Below are positions 40,961 to 51,900 of a stretch of DNA of 64,000 bases, piece after piece. Where the stretch lies: positions 198,501-262,500 of the forward strand of contig NZ_CM000955.1 of assembly GCF_000159695.1 (NCBI RefSeq). The letters run 5' to 3'. Positions within the stretch are counted from its first letter, which is position 1; every line of letters begins with the position of its first letter. This DNA comes from Finegoldia magna ATCC 53516 (lineage in GTDB: Bacteria > Bacillota > Clostridia > Tissierellales > Peptoniphilaceae). The notes under the pieces were generated by a model, which was given only the letters and a program-made list of their open reading frames with translations, was not told the origin of the DNA and ran no database searches. Position numbers and translations under genes: made by a program.

Positions 40961-40993
40961 TATTTTTACATATTCTCAAATCTATTTTTCGAA

Positions 40994-42385
40994 TTACTTA
41001 ATATTTTTTCCTATTAACTTATCGTCCTTTGCAATTATCCACTTACCAATAAAGAACATAATCGCACCACCAATCATACTCATGAAAAATCTAATGTCCC
41101 CAGTCTTTGGAATCTTACCACCGCGTGTAATATCTCCACCTGGAGTAGTTCTTCTTCTAGTAATAGTGTCACTCTTGTTAGTAATGAAAGCAATGGAAAT
41201 AGTCTTATCATCGGCTTGTTTTTTGATTTCAAATTCCACAGGCTCACTCAATAAAATGAAACCTTGTGGAGCCTTTATCTCAACCAAGTAATACTTACCA
41301 TAATCCATATCCTCAACGGCAAACTTACCATTGTCAGCACTTGTTACAATATAATCCTTGCCGTCCTTCTTCACTGGCTCAAACTTTCCATCTTTGTTCT
41401 TAGTCATAACCTTGAACATCGCACCACCCAAAGGCTTCTTAGCTTCATCAGTCTTCATGAAATCGTGTCTGCCCTTGTCATTAGAAGTCTTACTATTCAC
41501 AACCCTAAGTTCCACAGACTTATCAGAAATAGTAAACTTAGTGTCCACATTCTTAATCACATAACCTGCTGGAGCTTCCACCTCTCTGAAAATATAATCG
41601 CCCTTCTTAATATCGTTGATTATAATCTCACCAGATTCGTTGGAAATATATAAGCCCTCATCAGATTTTTCCTCTTTTTTAGATTCTTCGCCGGACTTTT
41701 CTTCCTTTTTTTCATCCTTGGATTTTGCTTCATCTTTTTCAGACTTGGAATTTTCGTCCTTCGACTCATCTACATTTTCTTCAGATTTTACCTTGGATCT
41801 GTCGTCATCTTTTGGAGATAGTTCAAGCTTGTCATCTGATTTTAAAGTAGCCTTGTTCTTCAACTCGACATACTCGCTACCACGTCTAACAAGTAACTTA
41901 AACTTAGCACCCTTCAAAGGATTGCCGCTCTCGTCCACTTTCACAAGTCTCACATTCGTAGAAGATTCCTTCGCATGAATAGTCACATTCTTGCTGTCAC
42001 CCTCCACATCATCTGGAAGGTTAACCAATACCGAAGCTATCTCCTTGTCACGTTTAATGCCCGAAGTGTCACGCACATAATACGCACCCTTATCCAAATT
42101 CCTAAACACTGCCTCATTATTGGAAAACTCCACATCAGCCTTGTCCTTGTATGTAGAATTCAGATTTTCTACGGACAACTTATTCAAATCACCAAGCACA
42201 GTAGACTTTTCGGAATTTGGAATTTGTTCATCAGAAACCTTCCACAAACTCATCTTCCCCGTAACATCACCGTATTTCTTAGCCACAGTCACAGTTATCG
42301 AATAATCCCCCGCAGCAAATGAACTGCTAGTAAGAGTCATCGCCACCATTACCATAACCATTAATATCTTTTTTAAAATCTTCAT
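40994..42385 (-). CDS. Second (ancillary) pilin with LPXTG-type signal
   Basis: This 463-residue surface protein begins with a signal peptide (MKILKKILMVMVMVAMTL...SSFAA). I start at that Met because GGAAGG lies upstream; a longer reading overlaps the hairpin region. It has an N-terminal domain, a strongly charged Lys/Glu/Ser linker around residues 205-245, and three SpaA/CnaB-like domains with the E-box blocks GDYIFREVEAPAGYV and GKYYLVEIKAPQGF. The sorting signal is IPKTGD, then a membrane helix and short charged tail. It is likely a tip or base pilin for the shaft encoded upstream. Confidence 0.88.
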   Translation of the reverse strand: MKILKKILMVMVMVAMTLTSSSFAAGDYSITVTVAKKYGDVTGKMSLWKVSDEQIPNSEKSTVLGDLNKLSVENLNSTYKDKADVEFSNNEAVFRNLDKGAYYVRDTSGIKRDKEIASVLVNLPDDVEGDSKNVTIHAKESSTNVRLVKVDESGNPLKGAKFKLLVRRGSEYVELKNKATLKSDDKLELSPKDDDRSKVKSEENVDESKDENSKSEKDEAKSKDEKKEEKSGEESKKEEKSDEGLYISNESGEIIINDIKKGDYIFREVEAPAGYVIKNVDTKFTISDKSVELRVVNSKTSNDKGRHDFMKTDEAKKPLGGAMFKVMTKNKDGKFEPVKKDGKDYIVTSADNGKFAVEDMDYGKYYLVEIKAPQGFILLSEPVEFEIKKQADDKTISIAFITNKSDTITRRRTTPGGDITRGGKIPKTGDIRFFMSMIGGAIMFFIGKWIIAKDDKLIGKNIK

Positions 42386-42429
42386 ATTATTACCTTCCAT
42401 TTTTAGTTCTATATTAATATTGTTATATT

Positions 42430-42472
42430 CTTCTAAAAGTGCAAATACATCACATATTTGCACTTTTAGAAG
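42430..42472 (-). promoter_or_regulatory. Perfect 18-bp hairpin between the two pilin genes
   Basis: CTTCTAAAAGTGCAAATA and its exact inverse are separated by 7 nt. No T-run follows on the minus strand, so it is not a standard terminator. A second hairpin (GGAAAA/TTTTCC) lies at 42476-42491. Together they could cut or stabilise the mRNA and set the ratio of backbone to ancillary pilin. Confidence 0.65.
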
Positions 42473-42506
42473 AAGGAAAATTGCTTTTCCTCTCTTCTTT
42501 TAGTTA

Positions 42507-44837
42507 TTATCTAGCTTCAGTTGCTTGTCTTTTTTTGATAGCGATAATAGCTGATGCCATTATTGCAAGACCGATAGCAGTGAAGATAATAGTACCAATA
42601 CCACCTGTTTGTGGGATAGTTACTTTCTTGTTGACGATTTGTTGTCCTTTTTCAGTATCAGTATCGCTAGTATAACCTATATGTGTAGGTACTGCTTCAC
42701 CTTTTTTATAACCAGCAGCATCACTATATGAACCCTTAGCTACTTTGAAATCAATATCGCCATTTAATTTAGCAAATCCTTTTGGAGGAGTTTTTTCTTC
42801 AAGTTTGTAGTCGCCGTATTCAAGACCTGAAATTTCAAATCTACCTTGGCCATCTGAAGTTAATACAACTCTATTATCTACTTCACCTTCTTTTGGTGCA
42901 TTTACCCAAGTATATGCTGTTGCATTTTTTATGAAAGCTTTATTGTAAGCATCTTGAGCTGTATCTATAGCTGCTTTCTTAGTTTTTCCTTCTTGACCTT
43001 CTTGTTGTTCAGCTGTTAAAGCATTATATTCTTCAACTGCTTTGTCTAAAGCTGCTTTAGCAACTGCTACTTCTTTTTCATCTTTTTTAGTTGCTACAAG
43101 GTATTTATCTACTTGTTTTCCTTCTTCAGTTACAGTCTTTTTAACAAAGAATTCTGCTCCTGCAAGTCTCTTTCCATTTTCATCAGTCTTAACAAATTTC
43201 TTACCACCAAGTACAACCTTTGGTTCTGTTGGGTTAAGTGGTTTTGGATTATTATCCTTATTGTTTGTTATTAATATTTCACCGTTTTCACCTTTTGTAA
43301 AGTGTGCAGTTTGGTTCATGTTATTATCTTCTTCAACTTTGTATTGAAGTTCTTTGTCTAAACCTTTCCAAGTAAATGACCATACATTACCTTCTTCTGT
43401 CTTAGTTTCTGGACCTGTTATAGTTTTTTCATTTCCAATTGGTGTGTAAGCTGCATTTGGTGTATAAGTTGTAGTAGTTTCTAATTTCCCAGCGTTTTCT
43501 TTTGTTTCAAATTTAACTGTACCAATTTCTTCCCCAGTTTGAGCGTTAACTAATTTAAATGATGCCCATTCTCCTTTTGCTGGAGTTCCATCAGCCCAAG
43601 TTTTCTTAACAGTTAAATCTCCATTATCGTTTGGTTTTGTAGGGATAGGAGTGTTTCCTTCGCCTGGTTTGTTATTTCCATAGTGGAAAGTGATGTCGTT
43701 GGCTTCAGGAATGTCAACTACTGTTATAGATTTTACAGTTGCAGAGTAAGTTAACACAACTTCTACGTCTTTATCTTGTCCATTTACCTTATCAAATCCA
43801 GCTTGAGTAAGTTCTATTCTAAATCCATTTGTATTTTTATCTGTAGTTACAGTGTAATCTGTACCAGCTACTGCTTTTGTTCCACCAATTGTAACTTTTA
43901 AATCATTATTATATTGTAGACCTTCAGTCATTTCATCTGACCAGTAAGCTGTTTTTAATTTAGATTTTGCTGGAATTTGTGTTTTTACTTCGTAAGGAAT
44001 CTTTTTACCAATTTCTGCTTTAGCTGTTGCTTTTTTCTTTTGGTAGTTTTCATAGTTAGCACCTACCCCAATACCGGCACCTTTTTCTGCTTCTTCAAAT
44101 CCATCTGCTTTTTCTAATTCAGTTTCGCCTTTTTCTGCTTTTTTAAAGTTCTTATCGATTTGTGGTTTTTCTTCAGTGTTCTTTGGATAAACGTGAGCAT
44201 CAGGTACTACACCATTATTATTTACTAATGGTAGAGTAATTTTAACTGGTACAGCTTTGCTATCTGTAATAATCTTTCCATTTTCATCTTTATTTTTATC
44301 TTTATTAAAGTAACTTGATTTTTCATGGATTTCTTCGATTAAGAAGTCTCCTTTTAATCCCTTAGTAGTAAATTTAATACCGTCTGCCTCAGTTAAACCT
44401 GCAAGAAGTTCAAATCCTTCTGGTAATTTTTCATCTAAAGAGTCTACTGCACCATATACTGGTTTTTCAGTTGCTTTTGTATCTTTTTTAATAGTTACAT
44501 ATTTGCCTTTGTTATCTGTACTGTTGTATTTAACAGCAAAGTATGCACCTGCAATCTCTTTAGAACCTGCACCAAAATAGCTTTCCAATGCTTTTTTTAT
44601 GTCTTCTGCAGTTTGTTTATTATCTTCTTTCTTACCGATTAAATTACCGTCATATTCGGTTCCATCTAAACCTGTAGTTCCTGGGAACTTTTCATTTTTT
44701 AAGTTTTCTTTTGTCATTAACATTTTGTGAAGTGTTACAGTGTTTGTTGTTTCATCAGCCGCACTAGCTATCAATGGGGTGAATACACCAACCATCATCG
44801 CTAATGCTATGATTAGTGATAAAAATCTTTTTTTCAT
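42507..44837 (-). CDS. Backbone pilin with LPXTG-type signal
   Basis: This 776-residue protein is a Gram-positive backbone pilin. A signal peptide ends near LIASAADET. The pilin motif VYPKN has Lys219, the residue that class C sortase joins to the threonine of the next subunit. Later domains are SpaA/CnaB-like with E-boxes LQYKVEEDNN and GDYKLEEKTPPKGF, expected to carry internal isopeptide bonds. The sorting signal is IPQTGG, then a membrane helix and basic tail. The first sortase and a second pilin follow on the same strand. The leader upstream looks structured (44838-45045). Confidence 0.92.
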   Translation of the reverse strand: MKKRFLSLIIALAMMVGVFTPLIASAADETTNTVTLHKMLMTKENLKNEKFPGTTGLDGTEYDGNLIGKKEDNKQTAEDIKKALESYFGAGSKEIAGAYFAVKYNSTDNKGKYVTIKKDTKATEKPVYGAVDSLDEKLPEGFELLAGLTEADGIKFTTKGLKGDFLIEEIHEKSSYFNKDKNKDENGKIITDSKAVPVKITLPLVNNNGVVPDAHVYPKNTEEKPQIDKNFKKAEKGETELEKADGFEEAEKGAGIGVGANYENYQKKKATAKAEIGKKIPYEVKTQIPAKSKLKTAYWSDEMTEGLQYNNDLKVTIGGTKAVAGTDYTVTTDKNTNGFRIELTQAGFDKVNGQDKDVEVVLTYSATVKSITVVDIPEANDITFHYGNNKPGEGNTPIPTKPNDNGDLTVKKTWADGTPAKGEWASFKLVNAQTGEEIGTVKFETKENAGKLETTTTYTPNAAYTPIGNEKTITGPETKTEEGNVWSFTWKGLDKELQYKVEEDNNMNQTAHFTKGENGEILITNNKDNNPKPLNPTEPKVVLGGKKFVKTDENGKRLAGAEFFVKKTVTEEGKQVDKYLVATKKDEKEVAVAKAALDKAVEEYNALTAEQQEGQEGKTKKAAIDTAQDAYNKAFIKNATAYTWVNAPKEGEVDNRVVLTSDGQGRFEISGLEYGDYKLEEKTPPKGFAKLNGDIDFKVAKGSYSDAAGYKKGEAVPTHIGYTSDTDTEKGQQIVNKKVTIPQTGGIGTIIFTAIGLAIMASAIIAIKKRQATEAR

Positions 44838-45045
44838 AATATAACTCCTTTATATTTATTTTATAACCATTTGCTTCTCGCAAATTATTACCTTGTCCTT
44901 GCCCCCTTGGGCACTTCTTCTCTTAGGCTTCTGCCTTCCAACCCTTCCGGTTTCATAAGCATCGCCTACATCTCACGAACCTCTCAGTCCGCTTTCTATA
45001 ATCAAGCCCTTTTTCTTAGAACTTAGATTAGCATGTTAATTTTTC
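44838..45045 (-). ncRNA. Structured leader of the backbone pilin gene
   Basis: Read on the minus strand, this 208-nt gap is far more GC-rich than its surroundings and full of short hairpins: AACCGGAAGGGTT, GGCAGAAGCC, TGCCCAAGGGGGCA and TTTGCGAGAAGCAAA. An upstream AAGGGCTT can pair instead with AAGTGCCC, which would open the last hairpin. The layout resembles the leader at 45796-45929. It matches no riboswitch class that I can recognise. Confidence 0.5.
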
Positions 45046-45795
45046 TTAACGTCTTTTTCTCTCATACATAGCCCTTGGACTATATTTGTTCTTCGTAGCC
45101 TTGTATGTTCTTATCTCTTTTACTTCTGTAAGCTCAAGACCTTCATATCTCTCATCAGCTTCTTCAGTTGCAATATCCTCAGTATTAGCATCATCTAGCT
45201 TGTCATTCACACTACTTATTATCTCATCAGCATCTTCACTTGCAATATTTTCAGTATTACCATCATCTTGCTTGTCATTCACACTGCTTATTATCTCATC
45301 AGATTCCGTACTCGAATTACCATTTCTGTACATATCTTCCTTGATAGCTTCCAGTGTGTATATTGCATTTGTGATATATTTTAGCTTCGCTGATTCAGAT
45401 TTATTGCCAGTAGAACATAGATTAAATACAAATATTACAAAGCTTATTAAAACTACTACTAACACGAAGTATTTCATAGCCTTTGAATCTTCTATAATAT
45501 CATAAACTATTCCTAATACCGCTATAAACATTGCTAAGTAATCAGAAAAACTACTTTGATTTCCTACAAGCGAATCTACATCATCTCTATAAGTCTTAAA
45601 TGTGTTTAGGTCATTCAGTAAATTCTCTTCAATGATATTGTCATTTTCCAAGTAATGCTTATTAACATATTTCAAAATATATTCACGTGTAAAACAACTT
45701 CTTTTTTCTTCGTCATACGCTAACTTATATAAGCATTCATCATCTTTTAATTTCACTGTTCTTAATTTCCTATTTATCTTCCCATCATAACTCAT
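45046..45795 (-). CDS. Small membrane protein within the pilus locus, unknown
   Basis: This 249-residue protein has no signal peptide. After about 85 polar residues come two membrane helices (YLAMFIAVLGIVYDI and YFVLVVVLISFVIFVFNL). The C-terminal part carries two near-identical 24-residue acidic repeats beginning DEIISSVNDK, then a basic end. I know no family. It lies between the giant adhesin and the backbone pilin on the same strand, with structured sequence on both sides, so a role in pilus assembly or sensing is possible. Confidence 0.72.
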   Translation of the reverse strand: MSYDGKINRKLRTVKLKDDECLYKLAYDEEKRSCFTREYILKYVNKHYLENDNIIEENLLNDLNTFKTYRDDVDSLVGNQSSFSDYLAMFIAVLGIVYDIIEDSKAMKYFVLVVVLISFVIFVFNLCSTGNKSESAKLKYITNAIYTLEAIKEDMYRNGNSSTESDEIISSVNDKQDDGNTENIASEDADEIISSVNDKLDDANTEDIATEEADERYEGLELTEVKEIRTYKATKNKYSPRAMYERKRR

Positions 45796-45929
45796 AAGAC
45801 CACCTCATCGACGTTTAATAGATTTACCTCAACATCATTGAGACCCCAGGGACTTGGCTTGTCGCCTCATCCCCTTGTCTCTTATTTAGTCCCTTTACGG
45901 AGGGTACCTCATCTTTTGATCAACCTCAA
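45796..45929 (-). ncRNA. Structured leader of the small membrane protein gene
   Basis: On the minus strand the stretch 45840-45881 can fold as GAGAC/GTCTC, GGGGA/TCCCT and GGC/GCC stacked arms. An upstream AGGGACT can instead pair perfectly with AGTCCCT, giving a second structure. The 134-nt gap lies between the adhesin stop and the next ATG. Confidence 0.5.
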
Positions 45930-48900
45930 TCATGATAAAGCACGTCCTCTCTTCTTCTTCCTATACTTGTAGTACGATGTTGTCATAATAATCGCCCCTG
46001 CAATTAGGAATCCGAATATACCCAACGCCCCTGTGTGAGGGAATGTCGCCTTATGGTTTTCCACTTGTATTGGATCTTTGCTTACATAATCGATGTAAGT
46101 TCCATTACCTTCTGACATGTTGTTAATGTCAAGCTTGTAACTTACTTTGTCAATTGAAGTAGTAAATGCTCTTGAGTACACTTCTGGTTTTAAGTCTACT
46201 GCTTTAGTCTTATCAGTTATTGTACCAGTGATTTCTACTACCAATCCCTTTTCTGTAACTAAGTTGCTTATTGTTGGAGATGGTTTTGTATAATCATTAG
46301 CATTATACAAACTTGGAATACTGTATATAAGTGGATTTGTATTATATCCTTGATTTCTTGGATTAACTTCTTTAAAGTCAGTATCCTTCAAATCAGCAAC
46401 AGTTTTACCCTTTTCAAGAGTTGCCACTTTTATTGTTCTGTAGTTATCACTTACATTCCAATTATTAACATCAAGTTGTAGCAATGTGTCATGCTCATCA
46501 AATGTCCATTGAGTGTGACCTGGATTTATTACAAGTCTTTGCTTGAATGTTCCCTTGTCCTTATCCACTTCACGGATTTCACTTGTTATCATGCTATTTG
46601 CACCCTTAGTCAAGCTTGCCTTTAATGGATCTTTTTCAAGAATTTGAACCTTGCCGTCTTTTACTACAAATTCTTTGACGTAGTCTCTTGGTGTTATATA
46701 ACCTGATGGAGCTTTTGTTTCTTTAAGAGCGTAGTAGCCATTTTCATAGAAGGTAAACTCAATTTTACCATCTTTACCTGTAGTAAAATTATCTACATTA
46801 GTATATCCTGTTGGAGCAGTTTCTCCATCTTTAAGAACAAGTCTTTCTGTCTTTCCACCACTTGTTTTTTCGTAAAGTTTAAGAGCTGTAGTTGAATACT
46901 TTTCTTCACCCTTATCCTTTTTATACCAAACTTCAAATTTTGCACCTGCAAGTTTTTTATCTTTGTTACTAGCATCAACTTTTTTGAAGCTTATCTTTTG
47001 TTCCTTCTTATTTTCTATATAAATAGGAACTATACCATCCTCTTCTGTATCTTTTTCTTCGTCAGGTTTATCTCCAATAGTCTTTCTTATAATCTTGCCG
47101 TTACTATTTACTACAAACTCGTAGGCAGGATTTGCTAGGATGTTGTATCCATCTGGTGCAGATGTTTCTTCTAGCTCATAGAATCCTGGTTTTAGTTTAG
47201 TATATTCAAACTTACCATCTTCGCCAGATGTTTTTACTAAATCATTGTTATTTTCATCCTTAACATATGACCATTGATCTACAGCTTTTTCTTTGTATTT
47301 TAATTTAAACTTAGCATTTGCTAGAGCCTTACCATCCTGGTCAACTTTCTTAAACAAGATTTTGTTTTCTGGGTTGACTGCTACTATTTCTGGTTTAACA
47401 CTACCACTTGCCTCATTTACAAAGTGATGGATTGAGTCATGTCTTTCAGCGTAGGTTGGTGTGGAATTATTATTAAATTTAAGGAGTGTTCCGTGTGCTG
47501 TATACTCAGACTTATCATCTCCAGCTACCCTTCCAGTTACTTTTATGATATAAGAATGGGTGTTGTTGATTCCATTATCGAATTTAACATTTGTATAGTA
47601 TCCTTTTTCTAAGGTACGGAAAGATTTCACTGTGTCAAAAGGTGTTAGGTTAGAACTATTTTCATTTACAGCAAATGATTCTGGCATATCTCTAGATACA
47701 TCAGAGTTATTTTTTAGATAGCTTACAGACATATTGAAGTTTTCTATATTTTGCTCTGATTCATATCTTAACTGAACAGGACCATCTGTATTTTCTTTTA
47801 GTCTATTGACATAATAGTAATGTAAGAACTCGCCTGTTTCTGGATTGTATTTTACTATCTTTGAAACAAGGTTAATCCTGTTTCCATAGGCATCTATCTC
47901 GTGACCATAGTCAAGATCATAGATTACTTTCATATCCTTATATTGACTAGTATCCTTTCCAATAGCAAATCCAACTTTTTGTTTAATAAACAGTCCGTCT
48001 GTTTGCCTTACCTTATATAGATCAATGAAGGAAGTTAGTTTGTTTGAGAATTCTACTAGAGAGTAGGTTTTTGCATAGTCTGTGAATGTATAGGTTATAG
48101 TTCTCTTTGCTCTGTCATAATCAGCCTTAGCAATAGTACCAATTCCAGCTGCAATGATATCTAAGTTTTCAATTTCACTCTCAGAGATTCCATTTAGATC
48201 TGTCACATCACTCATATTGAGTACGAAATAATCCCCTGGGTTTACCTTTACGCTAGAATCAACAGAGTACTTGTTGGTAAATTCCATACTTTCACCAAAG
48301 TGTGGATGAATATTATCTCTATCTTCACTGGTCTTTTTATCTGGGTTTAGAACTTTCATACTAGATGCTAACTTTATATTACTTGATAAATCACGTCCAT
48401 TTCTTTCAATAGGACCTGCGTATGGATCAAGTCCTTCACCACCTACTGTAAAGTTCCATACTTGGTTAGTATTTACATATCCATCTGGTGACTTAATCTC
48501 TTCTAGTCTGTAGTTACCAATTGGTAATTTATCGAAAAGTATTGTACCATCTTCTCCAACAGTTTTATCAGTTACTGAGCCATTTGTTAAGTTAGTTAGC
48601 TTAAACTTAGCACTAGCTAAAAGATTGCTTACTTTGATAACATCACCATTTTGATCGACCTTTGTAACAGTCATTTCTCCTTCACCTGGTTTTTCGTTAA
48701 TAATCTTACCCATGTTTTTGGCTGTAGCACTTGTTACAAAGTCTATAAGTTTACCGTCTTTTGCAGAAGTTTTGTTTTCTGGAACATATTGATAAACTCC
48801 ATTTGCATTGTCATATTCTAGGGAGATATATCCACTAGATGCAGGGATGATTTTGATTTGTTTTACTGGATATTCATTTTGGTAAGATGTGCCATCTTCT

Positions 48901-51900
48901 TTAAATTGTTCCTTACCTACTACTATCATATCTTTTAGTAAAACTTCTTTACCTGTGTCTGGGTTAACAATTTTACTTGTTTCTATGTCTATATCTTTTG
49001 AAACTACATTCTTGATATCAAGCTTCTTAGTAGTATCTTTAGGATCTACCATTTTAAGGTCAGATAGTTTGTAAGTTTTTCCCTTACTTTCGAATCTAAC
49101 ATTTATAGTTTTAATATCAACTGTATCACCTGTTTCTGGATCTACTACATCTCCTGAATTTGTATTAACAGTTTTGATTGTGAAATATAGTAGTGGATCT
49201 GTGATTGGCTTGTATCCTTTTGGAGCCTTAACTTCCTTTAGTCTATAACGACCTGGCTCTAAGTTTCTAAAACCAAAATATCCGTTAAAGGCTGACCCTA
49301 CATATGAACCTTCTACATCTACATAAGTGTTGGCAATTTCTTTTTCAAGTTTAAATATAGCGCCTTCAAGTCTGTTTGTTGTTACTTTTTCGCTATCAAC
49401 TTTATCTTTTGGATTATCACGACCGTGTTTAGAAAATGTTACATTGTATCTTTCTTCTTCATTTACAACACTCATTCCATCTTGTGGAACTTCTGTGTAG
49501 TTTGTAGATGAATAAAGTGTATGAAGATCTATACTTGTTGAAACTCTTGTTCTATCATTTTCATTTAATGGAGGATAGATTCGTCCACCAGTTTTACCTA
49601 ATTGTCCAGTTGGTGATTTTTCAAATTTTGTTAATCCAAGGGCTAAGTTACCAGCTTGGTAAGAGCCTTTGTCAACTTTTTTAAATATTATATTTCCTTG
49701 ATTATCTCTACCAACTGCTTGTTGGAATTCTCTCGCTCCATCATAGAAGTCAAAATTGAGTTCAAGTTTTTTCAAATCTGCTTCTGGAATAGTATTTTTA
49801 TTATCTTGTTTACTATCATATCCTGTTAAAATAGCATCATCATAGAAACCTTCAACGTCAATATAATATACTCCGCCTTTATCTAGGTTCATTATATCTT
49901 CATCAAATCCCCAATCAAATGGTCTCCATCTTGCAGTATTAAGCATTGTTACATCATTTTTAGATAAGTCATAATTGTTTAATACTGTATCAGCAAAGTT
50001 GTCATCTTTTGGAGCACCTGTAATCTTGTAGGTTGATCTGTAAGCAGTTTTTACACCTTCTACATCTATAGTTGGTGCATTTCCTGGCCCACGGTCAGTT
50101 TCTTCTCTTTTGTGTTTTGGATTAATTTGAATATTAATCTTATCACTTGCCCCTCTATATCCTCTTGTATCAATGTATATTCTTTGGATATAAGTCTTAG
50201 ACTGAGTATTTATATAAGTTATTTTAGACTTATACTTAATACCATTATCTGCAGTTTTTACTGCTTCGCTATCATAAGACTTCTTATTTCTTAGATAATC
50301 ATATGAAGTATGTTCTGCTGATTTATATTTTGCTTTTAGTTGACCAGCATTTTCATATACTTCTATATCAAAAGGAGCTTGTGGCTTTTTGTAACCTAAT
50401 GGTGACTGTGTTTCTGTTAGTCTATAGAAACCAACTGGTAAACTTACAGGATTACCTTCCTTATCTTTTAGTTTTACATTACCGTTAGAATCTGATGTTC
50501 CGAAAAGTTTTTCGAAATTTTTATATTTTATTTTATAAGTTTTATCAGTATATCTTTCTAATTCAAACTCTGCCTTTTCAAGTCTTCTATCATAGTTATC
50601 TCTTTTTATAATCCTAAGATCAAGACCTGTTTGCTTGTTGGTAATTTGTGCAGCACCACCAGTAATTTCTTTCCAACCTTCTTTAGGATCTGGAGTGTCA
50701 TCAATTTTATTGAACGTTGCAGAAACAGTTACAGGGCCTGCTGGCATTTTGAATGAGTAAGTTCCATCAGCGCTTGCTGTTAATGATTGTCCATTCATTG
50801 TTACACTTCCGATTTCAAAACCTTCGTTTTGTGTAACAGTTAAGTTAATTGGTGTTCCTTCTGTTGCAGAATCTTTATCAGCAGAAATACTTCCACCTTC
50901 TTGTGGATTATTAACTGTAATAGTATAAGTGTCAGCTTGAGGTTTTATAAAGTAGACACTAACTGTTACATGTGCTTCTGGCATTGTAAATGTGTAGGTA
51001 TTGTCTTTTACTTTAGTAGTTCCTACTTCTCCTTTGGTACTATTTACTTCTAGTTTATTTAGTACATAATCTGCTGTCTTAGGACTTAATGTTAGTGTAA
51101 CTTTGTCTCCAGCTTTCAAATTTTGATTTGGTTCTGCAGTAACAGTGCCATTTTCTTGTACATTAGGAGTTACTGTATAAGTTTTTTCTTCTATCTTTTC
51201 AAATTCTGCATTAACACTTACATTACCTGCTGGCATAGTAAATTGATTATTGTTTACTGGAACAATATTTCCCTTGTCATCAGTAACTGTTAAAGATTTT
51301 AACTTATATCCATTTTGTGTTTGTGGACTTATATTTAATGTTACATTTTCATTAGTTTTAGCATTTGCTGGTCCACTTACATTTCCGCCTATTGGTTTGT
51401 TATAAGTGATCTTATAAGTTTCTGCTTCAAATGTTGCATTAATTGTGACATCACTATCTGGCATTGTAAAAGTATTACCATTTCTAATTGAAACGTCTCT
51501 GCCATTTTTATTATTAGTAACTGTTACATCTCCTACTAATTTATATCCTGGGTTTGGTTTAGCTGTGAAAGTTACAGGTTGTCCATTACGTTGATAGTTT
51601 AGTGGGTCTGTAATAATAGTTCCGTTTTGAGCATTTTGATAAATTGTATATGCATCAAACTTTTTAGCTTTAAGTTTACCACAATCTATGTTATATACTT
51701 TTAAACTGTCTATAATATTACCAACTTGGCCTGATCTTAAGTCAGGTTTCATCTTAACCTTAAATTCCATGCTAGCAGTATCACCTTTGTTGATACTTAT
51801 AGCTCCGTCTCTTACACCAATTGTCTTAGTGTTTGGATCATATCTAGTATGCCACCTACTTGGATTGTTCGGAATTTGACCTTTGTCATTTGAATTTTTC

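Noticed and set aside
45896..45912. GGAGGGTACC on the plus strand, like a T-box antiterminator motif
   Set aside because: It is on the strand opposite to all nearby genes and lacks the specifier stem and terminator of a T-box.
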